Below, in pieces: positions 39,801-50,211 of a DNA stretch of 64,000 nt. Source of the stretch: Spironucleus salmonicida (taxonomy: Eukaryota > Fornicata > Diplomonadida > Hexamitidae); the NCBI GenBank assembly GCA_000497125.2, contig CM035320.1, forward strand, positions 442,001-506,000, in the 5' to 3' direction. Position 1 is the stretch's first letter; the number at the start of each line of letters is the position of its first letter. Below the pieces are notes generated by a model. The model saw only the letters and a list, made by a program, of their open reading frames with translations. It did no database searches and was not told where the DNA came from. A program made the translations under genes and the position numbers.

Positions 39801-40143
39801 TAGTCGTATTTAGTAGCAGGTAAGTATTTGAAATTTATGAGTCTATAGAAGTTTCTATAAGCGAAAAAGAATCCGTAACTAATATATCTGAGATGATTTA
39901 AATGTTAATATCCTGTATTTTTGCTTTATTTATCGTGATTAAATGAAAACTTTCTGAAAGCATGGTAATAGTAATAATATGTCGCGCTCCAGATAAATAT
40001 CCTTCGAAACTATCGATCAAGTGAGAGTCTACCAATTAAATATTAAAATCTCTGTTAATAGCATATTCAAGTTTATTATTCGCATTTATATTGACTAATT
40101 CTTCCTAGGAGTTGATCAAAATTATTTATAATATGCATATCAT
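33838..40143 (-). CDS. Giant membrane protein: beta-rich ectodomain, EGF/Cys-rich region, SLC35-like C-terminus
   Basis: 2,101 residues, one frame from the ATG at 40143 to TGA at 33838-33840. The N-terminus is a short signal-like segment (MICILQIILI). Residues about 20-650 are rich in Ser, Thr, Asn and Ile with short beta-strand rhythm, like parallel beta-helix surface proteins. About 660-1540 are dense in cysteine: EGF-like repeats first (CQPGFCKNGGSC, CSCLPGNYGPTC), then furin/GFR-type CxxC repeats. About 1570-1930 contain ten or so membrane helices. Their order and motifs (ALISLLDLCFNY; KFYLYEIILLKYGE) resemble SLC35/drug-metabolite transporters, by eye only. An acidic cytosolic tail ends the protein (DLLDEEDEELVW). 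A GC-rich patch covers 37480-38130. It could act at the cell surface or an internal membrane; transport activity is unproven. Confidence 0.85.
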
Positions 40144-42623
40144 TTATTAGTTATTAATATCAGTATATATAATATAACTATTATAATGTAAAAAAACTTA
40201 AAAAAACTGGATAAAGATATAAGTATATGTGTTATACTATTTGTAATTAATTTGAATTTAACATAATTGATATATTATCTGTAAGCTTATAATATACCAA
40301 TCTCAAATATTTTGAAGTCAAATATATAAAGTATTAAACTTATATTTGATCTAGTAAGTTCTGTCTAATTTATCTGATATTTATATAAGTTACTAATAAA
40401 ATTTATTAACAATAAGTATTAATTCTTCTATTATAAATAGATTCAATTATTGTATATTATCATAGTTCTAAATTAACTCTGGTAAACACTATTATTTTAT
40501 GATTAAAGGACATAGGATGATATATGATTTATTATATCTATTATACTATTTTGCAATAGAATTAGAATCTGGACCTTCAAATTATAATACGAGCTGTAAG
40601 ATAAAGTATATTTTATAAATATGATACAAATTTTGGAAAATTAGGGATAACTTAGTGATGACAAATTCATGATATGTTTAAGGTACCAGTTATAATAGTA
40701 TTTCATATGGAACTCAAGTTATACTAGGGTATTGAATAAACTTCATTTTTGTATTGTTATATAATTAAATAAACTTATTAGTACTAAATATAATTGGATT
40801 ATTCTACATAATAATTTATTAATATAAGCAAAATATATGGAGTTATTAATTACTGTAATATGAAGGAAATAACTGAAGATTATACTAATAACTTTCCATT
40901 TTGATAGCTCAAGCAATATATTTATATTATACATTATTAACAGTTAATATCATAAACAGATACGTAAAACCTACCTTACAAGATAAAATACAAATATAAT
41001 TCAATTAATATTTATCAGTTTCTTTAAGCTACAATCTAGAATTAATTAATTATTAGAACTAGTTTAATAGATTTCAATATAAAAATGTATACAGTAAAAA
41101 TTATTTGGTTGTATTTTCAGAACACATTGTATTTATTAATATTAAAATATGTCTATATAAACTATTAATCATTGACCAATGTGTAATTTAGAATACAATA
41201 AAATATAATAGTTTAAATACACTAATATATATTAATTAAAAAATTATTTAAAAATATTGAACCAAATTATCGTAATAATAATCAATGTATTCATTCTTTC
41301 TATTTAATGAAAAAGGTAATTAGATCATCAGTTAAGCTTATGAAGATATCGATATAGTTATCTTAGTAGGCTGATGCTATGAGACCAATTGCATCTGATA
41401 GCGATTTCATAGACTTGTTCGAAAACGAAAATTTTAGCTTCAAAAACGACTTATAAGTTATTGATTTTGACAGGGTTAGACCGATATTGATTAAGCAATA
41501 TACTAAGTGATTATTTTAACGTGATCGTGATTTTATTTGACCTGTAATTTTTCCTTATACTTAGATTTTATAACTAATTTTTTAATATTAAGAGATTATT
41601 AAATGAAGTATAGATTAATTCAATAAATTTTATACTGTGTAAGAGTATACAAATGAATTTATCGATATATCTACACTTCTTAATGCTAGTAAGTAGTATA
41701 GCATCCTTATTATAGTCTTAAATCATAATATTCAAATGATAATGAACTTAAAATCTTTTATTTCATAAATAACCGATAAGTCGCTTATTGATAAATGATA
41801 CTAAAAATTAAAAAAAAGATCAAACATACCATCTTTTATTTTGTATGAATTTTTATCTAAAGGGAAATTTATCATAGAATATTATTTTACATATAATTAA
41901 TGAACCATTTACATTGATAACTTGAAATATTGGCAGTAATAAACTAGATTTTATATAAATTTTAATTTTAAATATGTTTTTAATAAAAGTCAGATTGTTT
42001 TCTTTGCTTAAAACAGAAGTTTTATTGTAGTATTTTAGTAATTCAATAGGTTATGAAAGTATGGGTAAACCAGTTAATCTGACTAAGAATAATAAAATCG
42101 ATTAAATTAGTATTCGTATATTATCTAAGTACAACTAGATTCTATTAAAGTTATAACTAATTTAAAAGTCTATATCTTTTGACTGAATTTCTTTAGGTTA
42201 ATATCTAGTATTTACCATCTTAGATGTTTGTTAATCTATAATTTTTGGACATATTTACATATTTTTACAAAGAATCAAGCATAAATTTATAACTATTCAT
42301 CGTTTTATCAGTATCCTTGCTTTATATGCATTAATAATAATTTCTACATGAAAAATCAGAGAATAGTTATTATTTTTAAAAATGGATATATCGTTGTATA
42401 GAATGTAATTATGTTATTTTAGACTTAAAAATTTTTGTGTGTAGGATTAATAATCATAACGGTCAAGTGTAATTTTTTTCAAAAATCTTACTTATATTAA
42501 TTACAAATCATTACTTTTGATTATTGTTTCGTCTATAAAATTTATTAACAACAATTCATATATTTCTTGTGATTTAAATGTGATTAAATTTCAATTTTAA
42601 TTACATTCCAAATATTACAGGTA
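40144..42623. other. AT-rich stretch, possible decayed gene near 41284-42200
   Basis: About 2.5 kb with no intact gene recognised. A short plus-strand frame beginning at 41285 (MYSFFLFNEKGNQIIS) looks like the start of an adaptor-complex mu subunit, and a later frame at about 42040-42185 contains VNLTKNNKIDQISI, faintly like a conserved mu segment. The pieces lie in different frames with several breaks, so at best this is an old pseudogene. A minus-strand frame at 42043-42300 (85 codons) is equally possible noise. Confidence 0.3.
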
Positions 42624-42825
42624 AATCTCTCTGATGTGGTGAAGCCCCACGAAGCGGCCTAACGAACATGCTAGGTACCTGGGGTGTATTCCCAATTGCG
42701 CTTACTTGTGGTAACTTCGCTGCATCCGCGCAGGCCGATAGCTGCGGGTGCCATAAAGCCTGCGCGTGTTCCAAGGCAAACCTACTGCGCACGGGTTCGG
42801 CTGCTAATAATTCTGGGTGCTGGGT

Positions 42826-43152
42826 TCAGACAGACGGGATTGAAATGCCCTCCAGCACCGCGAAGGCCTCGGCCACCTGGATGGGGAACCGGAAGACGAT
42901 GATCTTGAAGCACTCCCCCCGCTGCGTGGCGGCGAAGCCTAGGTCCCCTGCGCGGCCCTGGAGGTAGCCAGGCTCGACCACCAGCACGTCAAACTCCACG
43001 CCATTGAGGGCCAGCCTCGTGGCGATGACCTGCGGCCGCGGTGCAGAGAAGAGGCTGACCAGGAGGTCGTGGCCGAAGCGCAGCCCGCGGGACTTCAGCA
43101 CCGTGATGCGGTCGTCGCTGAGCCGGAACACCTCGTAGCAGGGCCTGTCCAT
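42826..43152 (-). CDS. Unknown protein, copy A (N-terminus uncertain)
   Basis: 108 residues from the ATG at 43152 to TGA at 42826-42828, with the frame open and GC-rich upstream to at least 43490 but without another ATG, so the true protein may be longer. Composition is that of a folded alpha/beta protein (contains CYEVFRLSDDRITVLKSRGL and GVEFDVLVVEPGYL). No membrane helix and no recognised family. Of three base differences from copy B, two are silent in this frame and one is Glu/Asp, which supports this frame. Divergent from the coiled-coil gene at 43522, with only about 370 bp between the two ATGs. Confidence 0.6.
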   Translation of the reverse strand: MDRPCYEVFRLSDDRITVLKSRGLRFGHDLLVSLFSAPRPQVIATRLALNGVEFDVLVVEPGYLQGRAGDLGFAATQRGECFKIIVFRFPIQVAEAFAVLEGISIPSV

Positions 43153-43521
43153 TTCTGGGGTTCGCAGGGGCACCGCGTGGGCTTGGTTGCAGTGGCACAC
43201 ATCTCTGGGACCGGGCGGATGAGCGCAGCTACCCCCCAGCCCCGCTGGGATGCCATACCTGCAGAGCAAGCCGCGTAGTACGCTCTGGCGGGTGCACTGG
43301 AAGAAACGAGCGGCCAGGGAGTGACATACCCTGCCAAATTCCGGGCTGGCCACACAGCTGGCGCGCGACTGCACCTGGTGCGCTGGTATCGTGCCCACCT
43401 CCCACCATGCGGGGATGACCGAACGGGCTGCCTCGGGGGCGCCGCTGCCCGAAGTCCAGCAGGCGCCATTGCCACCTGCCGCATTAGTATGTGATAATAT
43501 AGCCAATTCGGCAAAAATTAA

Positions 43522-46146
43522 ATGCCCCCGCGGTCGACTTCGTCCCGCCGGAACCTGAAGGGCTCGTCGTTCCTGCTCTAGAACGAGGAGATCCTGAACG
43601 AAATCCGCCAGCCGCTGACCCCGCCGGCCGTGCACCCCCACAACCTGGGGCAAGAGCTGGAGGCGATCCGCTCGCACCAGCGCGCCCATGACGACCTACT
43701 CCGGGACCTCACGCACCAGATCGCGCAGACCAACGTGACGGTGTTCCGCCAGAAGGTGGCGGAGAACTTCACCAACCTCAAGGAGGGCTTCACGCTGATC
43801 TAGAAGGAGCGGCGCGTCGAGAAGGAGTCGCTGAGCCAGCACAAGAAGGACACCGGGCGGCAGATCAAGGAGTTCCAGGGGGACTTCCTGGAGTTCGCGC
43901 AGATCCTGAAGCGCTTCGAGGGCCGGCTGCAGGACATGCAGGCCCAGGCGCTGCGGCGCGAGCTCAAGCAGCAGAGCCAGATCGCGGTGCTCAAACAGGT
44001 GTTGAAACGCTCTGGCGTGTACAACCATTTCCTGATGGGGGAACACGGCGCGCCGGCGGCGGTGCAGAGCAAGGCCGCGGCTGCCCTCCAACACGGCAGC
44101 TCCCCCGCGGAGATCGAGGCCCTGCTGCAGAAGCAGGCGGCGCTGTTCGACCAGAAGCTGCAGCAGCTGGACGAGAAGCTGGTGCAGAACGAGCAGATCA
44201 CCCACTAGCTCATCGAGCAGCGCACGACCCTGCACACCCAGCAGACGGCACAGATTTCAGAGCGCACGGCCCTGCGGCTGGACCACTTCGAGGAGGACCT
44301 GCAGCGCAGCGAGCGAGGCCTGCAGCAGGTGCGGGACGACTGGCTGGCCAAGGTGGACGCTGTGCAGGCGCAGCAGCGCTTCCTGCAGGAGACCCAGGGC
44401 CAGGTGAACCTGAACGTGGAGGCAGAATCCCAGCGCTTCGCCGCATTCATGTCCTCGGCACGGCTGCATGCAGAGCAGACGACGCACGACCTGAAGGCGG
44501 TGAAGGAGCGCGTGGCCCTGGTGCAGACGCAGAAGGAGGAGGCGGAGTGCCACTTCCAGCAGTTTAAGATGGAGTACCAGCAGTTCATCCAGCAGAGCAA
44601 GATCCAGTCATACTACGTCCGTGTGGACGACATCAGCGACAACCAGGAGAAGATTCTGCTCAAACTAGAGTCCCAGGAGGCCGTCAGCACCATGCTGGGT
44701 GACAAGTATAAGGAGTGCTTCGATGAGATCCAGAGCGTGCTGATGTCCACTAAGCAGAGCAACTTTGAGGCAAGCCAGATCGTCTCGCGCCAGGTGCAGC
44801 AGTACCAGGAGATGAGGCTGCGGCTGGCGGACCACATCGAGCGGGTGAACGTGCAAAGCATGAACGACCTGATCCAGAAGAAAGTGGAGCTCGACACCAT
44901 ATAGTTCCAGGGGACACTCAACAAGCTCGCGGGGCACCTCCGGGATCTAGATGAGCGCCTCACGGGGTAGGAGACCATGATAGTGCACGGACAGAACCAC
45001 ACCGCGGAGCTCATCCAGACGATCGTCAACCAGCCGACGAGCCTGGAAGAGCTGGAGGACTACCACGCGGTCCCAATGGACGACTTCAGCCAGATAGAGC
45101 CCATGCGGCAGGTAGGAAAGCCAAAGGCAGGCAAGAAGGTCAAACTGGATTCGAACCGCCAGCTGATGCTCCAGCAGCAGCTGTTCCGCAAAACCAAGGA
45201 CGAGGTGCAACTCATCCTCGACGAGGTCTCCAAGCTAAAGGTCAGGCTCAGCAAGGCGGGTGAGCGCCACGACAAGTTTGCCGAGCGCACTAACACCACT
45301 CTGTAGGAGCTGACGGACCAAACGCGCCAGAGTCTGCAGAAGGCCGACCAGCTTAGCATCGTCGACGACTAGGCGGAGGAGCAGCTCAATCTGGTGAAGG
45401 CCAGCATCAATACTTTCCAACAAAGCTTCCGGCAAGAGTTATAGTCCCTAAACTAGGTGCAGACCAAGTTTCGCGTCATAGAGACGTCACAGAGAGAAAT
45501 TATAGAGCGGTTTAGCGACTTTACTGGGAAGCTTGTCGACCAGGAACGCCTATTCCAGCTGAAGCAAGAGGAAGCAATGATATAGTCTACGAATCAGCTT
45601 TAAACTATAGGGGATGCGTCAGACACGCACACCGCGCAGCTTGAAACGATTGGGTCTAAGCTAACGAAGTATTCCGAGATTACAGAGAACCTGTTCCTCC
45701 ACAAATCTAACTTCACGCAAACTATCGACAAGGTGGTAAGTAAGTAAGACCACCTCGAAGAAGAGCAGATCAGCATCCGGCACTCAATTTCCAGCCTTAT
45801 TGACTCTACGACGAAACTGCGACTCGAGGCCACCTGCGACTAGGGAAAGGTGGAGAACGTAAGTCAAGAAATAGCTATAATGCGTGGTAACGGGGAGAAA
45901 TAAAAGCAGTTTATTTATCGGTTACAGGATGAAACTGTAACACAGGAGCGGAAACTAGGTGTGTTGAGGTGTGGTTTGGCAGAGATGTAACATTCGTTAG
46001 ATAAATTTAGTTCCTAGTTTAAATAAGAATAGGTACTACAAGAAACAATTGCGATTGCAGATAATATAACAGACGTACAAAGTCTGGCGCTTTAGGACCT
46101 CCGGAGTCAATTTAAGGGGGTAAAGGAGTCAATCTACGGGCAGTGA
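43522..46146 (+). CDS. 874-residue coiled-coil protein, copy A
   Basis: ATG at 43522 right after an AT-rich leader, TGA at 46144-46146. Apart from a short Ser/Pro N-terminus the protein is almost entirely charged, Gln-rich helix with heptad character, and there is no membrane segment. It is probably a structural cytoskeletal, basal-body or rootlet-type protein, inferred from the coiled coil alone. It shows a striking gradient: the first 1.5 kb is very GC-rich with Gln mostly CAG, and the last 0.8 kb is AT-rich with Gln mostly TAA/TAG. The whole gene is duplicated at 50212-52836. Its end is 34 bp from the convergent stop at 46181. Confidence 0.85.
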
Positions 46147-46180
46147 CTGATTGTACTAGATAAACTCACTAAATTACACC

Positions 46181-47689
46181 TCATACGTCCTCATGGTCCG
46201 AGTTACACTCGATTCGCTAAAGCTATCGATCCATGATGATGGTATTTCCTGGTAGGTGGGTTACTATCTCCTCCCCATCACTACTACTACCGGTAAATCC
46301 TGTATTTTTTGCCATCTTCATTGTCTGCAAGCTAACCAGGTTAACTTGTATCTCACGCGGGTAGTCCACCGAGCTGATGTACTCGCGCGATTAGACTGAG
46401 CGAAGTTTATTTGCTACATCTTGTTATTCAATTATTGTTGTTTTATTATTAGGAATCTATGCGAAAGTACTATTTTTCCTTAAAACTGTAGATTAATCTT
46501 TGTTCACTGATATTTCTGTTTCTTGTTAGTGTTCACATTTATAAATTTCAATTCTTTAAGGCTTCTTTTTGTATGCTATGATAAATACAATAATTAAAAT
46601 AATGATAATTAAAATAAATACTACTAAAAAAGTAATTCCACTAATAATTCCTATACTCAGAGTTTCCTTACAAAGTGACTCTTCTTTTAAAATTAATATA
46701 TTGTTCAATAGTTCTTTTGAAGATAAAACTATGCAAATACATTTTGTATCGCATTTATTTGAGTTAACTTTTACAATATCATTAATTAAAATAAAATCTT
46801 TAAACCTTGGAAAATTATTGTCGTAAAATTAATATAGGATTAAATCAAAATCATGATAATTTTATTGTTATTTTAGCTATTAATCATTTAAAATCAGAAA
46901 TTACTAATTATTTTATATATTGGTATTACTAATAAGCCCAGTTAATACAGATTTATAAGTTGGAAGCTGTAAAAGTTAAAATTATAACTATGTACTTATC
47001 CTAATATTAACAAAATCTAAACCTTACGTGCCTATTACCACATTAACTTAGCTGAGAATAATCGTCTAAATGTAACTTTCTTTAATATTTCCAACGATTT
47101 ATCCTAATAAATTTATTTAATTTTTACTTTAAACAGTATTTTGCATAGCCAATTAATAAATATTAATATTCCCCGTTTAGGATAAACCTAAGAAATAATT
47201 CGCATCTGACTATAAACTAATATATAATTTAGTAATATTTCCATTAAAAACTTCTGCAGATAATAAAGAAAATTAATTTTCCGCAAAAATATTACCGCCT
47301 ATTTGGACAAATGTTAGTTAACATTCTTAACAAATCTAAGTTAGGCTTAACGATGCTGCATTAGTCCTACCAATATATATAACAATAATATTTTTTAAAA
47401 TTAATTTTTTGGCATTTGCACAATAAACAAATGTGGAGAATGCTTTTGAATTTTATAACTAAATTCTAAATATACCATTCTATATCGTTAAATCTTCGCA
47501 ATAAGTAAAAAATCCCAAATTTTTCGCATTAATGTCAGACTAAGTAAATACAGTGTTATTATTTAAATCTAGAATCCCCGATGAAACAGATTTTAATGGT
47601 TCTGAAAGAGTTTCATTTATACTAGAGGTCAATATATTTTCCTTATTAGTCTCAAAACTATAGATTGAAGTAATAACTGCAATTTACAT
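46181..47689 (-). CDS. Type I membrane protein crossing the repeat boundary
   Basis: 502 residues, ATG at 47689, TGA at 46181-46183. A short hydrophobic N-terminus (MQIAVITSIYS) may be a signal peptide. The ectodomain (to about residue 355) is rich in Asn, Ser, Ile and Leu with beta rhythm and few cysteines, similar in style to the N-terminus of the giant protein at 33838-40143. One strong helix follows at about 360-392 (IISGITFLVVFILIIIILII), then a basic stop-transfer KKKPQR and a cytosolic tail of about 105 residues. The last 72 codons (46181-46397) lie in the left arm and are duplicated at 49961-50177. Likely a surface or endomembrane protein; function unknown. Confidence 0.78.
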
Positions 47690-47764
47690 TTTTAGATATA
47701 GTAACTTATATTGAATATTATACAGATAAATAAATTCTAAAAATAAAATTGAAAATATTCTTCA

Positions 47765-48145
47765 TCACATATCAGCTGCACGATGAGCATTATCTGAGCT
47801 TTCATCACCTTCCTCATCATCAGAATCATCGTCGTCATATTAATCATATTAAGAAGCAGACTCTGATTCATCGTCATAATAATAAACTTCCTCATATTCA
47901 TAAACTTCTTCCATTTGCTCTTTAATTGCTATGTCTTTATCGACAGCTTTCATTTTAAGGTCATCACCTTCGTTTAAAAAGTCATCATTTTTAACTTCAG
48001 TTCCATCTTCCTTAAAAAGTCTTTAACGAATCCAGGAAACTTTAAAATGCTTGGCGATAACTTTTTTAGCAGATTCAACTTAATTTTTGTTATCAGCAAG
48101 ATCGATTTCCTTAGTAATATCATCTAAAGTAACATAAACTTTCAT
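47765..48145 (-). CDS. Ubiquitin-fold protein with acidic tail (1)
   Basis: 126 residues, ATG at 48145, TGA at 47765-47767. Residues 1-68 follow the beta-grasp pattern of ubiquitin: a first strand MKVYVTL, a helix with AKKVIAKHF, a QRLFKEDGTEV turn and strand, then NDDFLNEGDDLKMKAV. The rest is a very acidic tail rich in Asp, Glu, Tyr and Ser (runs such as DDDDSDDEEGDE). There is no C-terminal diglycine, so it is unlikely to be conjugated. It lies 75 bp upstream of the 47689 start and is a clear relative of the next gene (same fold, same tail style). Confidence 0.75.
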
Positions 48146-48439
48146 TTTATTAAATAGGTGGAAGGGAAATATTAAAGTGGATGAAATAACATATAATATT
48201 ATATTTCATATTTTATATAAAATAATCAAATCTTAACATTAGTTATTAATAAACGTTGAATATGCAAGATCTATCTCCCTTTCACAATATATTTAATATT
48301 AAACGACTAATATTTAGTAAATACACTGATCAACTTAGTGTGTAGAATATAAGACTATTTTCTATTAGATTGAATTGTGAAATTCTTACTAAGACTTTAT
48401 ATGAGTCTAAACATGAATAGAAATAAATAGTAAATAAAA

Positions 48440-48769
48440 TCAACCCGAATAATCTTCTGCTGACTTTTCATCATAGGCGGAACCACTTTCATAAGCACCA
48501 CTTTCTTCATATTCATATTCAGCTTCATATTACTCTTCATCTTTCTCTTCTTTTGTAGCCTTAGAATCTTTAACTTCTTTTATTGTAAGCTTCATACCTT
48601 CAGTAACTTCGGCTTTAAGATCTAATACTTTTTCATCATTTAAAATTTCAATTTTAGAATCTAATTTAAATGCTTTAGCAAGAATTGGAGCTAATTGTTA
48701 CACAGTTTTCTTATTATCAGGTACTTCAGTATCCTTAGTAGTTGCTTCAAAAGAAATAGTAAGTTTCAT
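48440..48769 (-). CDS. Ubiquitin-fold protein with acidic tail (2)
   Basis: 109 residues, ATG at 48769, TGA at 48440-48442. It starts MKLTISFEATTKDTEV and continues through a helix (LAPILAKAFKL) to IEILNDEKVLDL and EGMKLTIKEV, the same order of strands and helix as its neighbour. An acidic Glu/Tyr/Ser/Gly tail follows (EAEYEYEESGAYESGS). No diglycine end. Tandem with the previous gene, 294 bp apart, same strand, so probably a local duplication that has diverged. Confidence 0.75.
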
Positions 48770-49181
48770 TTTTTGATTTAAAGTGGAAATAAAGTGTAAG
48801 ATTATCAGAACTTATATATCATATATTTTTTATCTTATAAAAATCTATTCATATTTCACTAGTTTTATTTTTGATAAACATTATCTAGGATGCAAGATAT
48901 CTAATCCGTTATATTTAACTACAATATTATGCATTTATCGATATTTGAACATAAGATAAAATAATAATACAACTATTTTGACTAAAATAATGAAATCGTT
49001 AAAACCATTTCACTTTCATAACTTTAAATTATAATATTATAAAATAGAATTATAATTTAACCATTTTAGTATAAATTGTGGTTTGTATAAAATTAGTAAT
49101 TTTATTTAAATATATTTCATATAGTATAATAACTAATTTTAAATTTCTCTTTATTAAACTCTCTTTATAACCATTCCACCA
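48770..49181. other. AT-rich divergent intergenic region
   Basis: 412 bp between the start of the second ubiquitin-fold gene and the divergent gene at 49182. It presumably carries both promoters; no distinct motif seen. Confidence 0.5.
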
Positions 49182-49781
49182 ATGCATTACTCTTATTGCT
49201 CTTACTTCAAAAATATGTGCTCTAGACTGATTTATAGCTTGATTATAGCTATTTTTATCACAGTAATTGCAATATTTACGGCTGATATTTTATAAGTAAC
49301 AATGAGCTTTTCTAAGTTTGTTTATCATGAAGAAGAAAAAAGTACTACATTTACTAGTATTGGCGAACCAATTAAGATTGAATCTACTTATTTTAAGTTC
49401 GAGCTACCTGGAATTGCCCAAATTGCAACAAGAACTGATGGTTAAAAATGTCTTTCTTTTAATATCAAAAATAAAGCTACCACGACAAATATAGGTACTA
49501 AATACCATGAGTCTCTGTTTAACATAGTAATATCCGATCAATAATAAGTAACCTGTATAGACTCCACTTCATATGACAATTTAGCCAATGGATTTTTATA
49601 TCATAATATGGATTTAATGGTAGCTATTTTAGTAATTGCTGTCTTATTATTCCTAGTTATTCTCACTATTTGTATTTGGTGTTGTTGCGATGGATTCTGT
49701 GGATGCAGATGTTGTAACTTATTTACAATGTGTTGTGATGCAGATAGGCAGGAAAATAATGTTAGCTATATTTAAGTATGA
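49182..49781 (+). CDS. Two-helix membrane protein with Cys-rich tail
   Basis: 199 residues, ATG at 49182, TGA at 49779-49781. Helix 1 lies at about residues 17-38 (LIYSLIIAIFITVIAIFTA). A lumenal or extracellular domain of about 105 residues follows, then helix 2 at about 146-170 (MVAILVIAVLLFLVILTIC). Immediately after it comes a cysteine cluster (CIWCCCDGFCGCRCC and more), the kind of juxtamembrane Cys set that is often palmitoylated. Topology resembles the 24685-25680 protein. No family recognised. It lies in the unique centre of inverted repeat 2. Confidence 0.75.
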
Positions 49782-49960
49782 GTGATTGTTGTTATATATT
49801 TTTCTTTAAAATTGATTAGTATATATTAATGTATGTATTTATGCTATGAATGATTGAATAGATTGATTTTACATTAATTCTTGACATAATATTTTTATCA
49901 TTAAACCCTTGAAATTATCACAATTTGTAGTTTATAAATAATATACTACTATCTGTGTTT

Positions 49961-50177
49961 AGTCTAATCGCGCGAGTACATCAGCTCGGTGGACTACCCG
50001 CGTGAGATACAAGTTAACCTGGTTAGCTTGCAGACAATGAAGATGGCAAAAAATACAGGATTTACCGGTAGTAGTAGTGATGGGGAGGAGATAGTAACCC
50101 ACCTACCAGGAAATACCATCATCATGGATCGATAGCTTTAGCGAATCGAGTGTAACTCGGACCATGAGGACGTATGA
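49961..50177 (+). pseudogene. Orphan 3' end of the 46181-47689 gene
   Basis: Copy of the last 72 codons and TGA (50175-50177) of the type I membrane protein gene, starting exactly at the inner end of the right arm. The frame is open a little way into the centre (to about 49854) but with unrelated sequence and no ATG before the tail. Confidence 0.8.
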
Positions 50178-50211
50178 GGTGTAATTTAGTGAGTTTATCT
50201 AGTACAATCAG

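Larger units (their letters stand above)
42624..46397. repeat. Inverted repeat 2, left arm
   Basis: Reverse complement of 49961-53734; paired coordinates sum to 96358 throughout, so there is no net length change over 3,774 bp. Three single-base differences were found (43032, 43231 and 43432). The arm carries a small GC-rich gene, the 874-residue coiled-coil gene, and the end of a type I membrane protein gene that continues into the centre. Confidence 0.95.
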
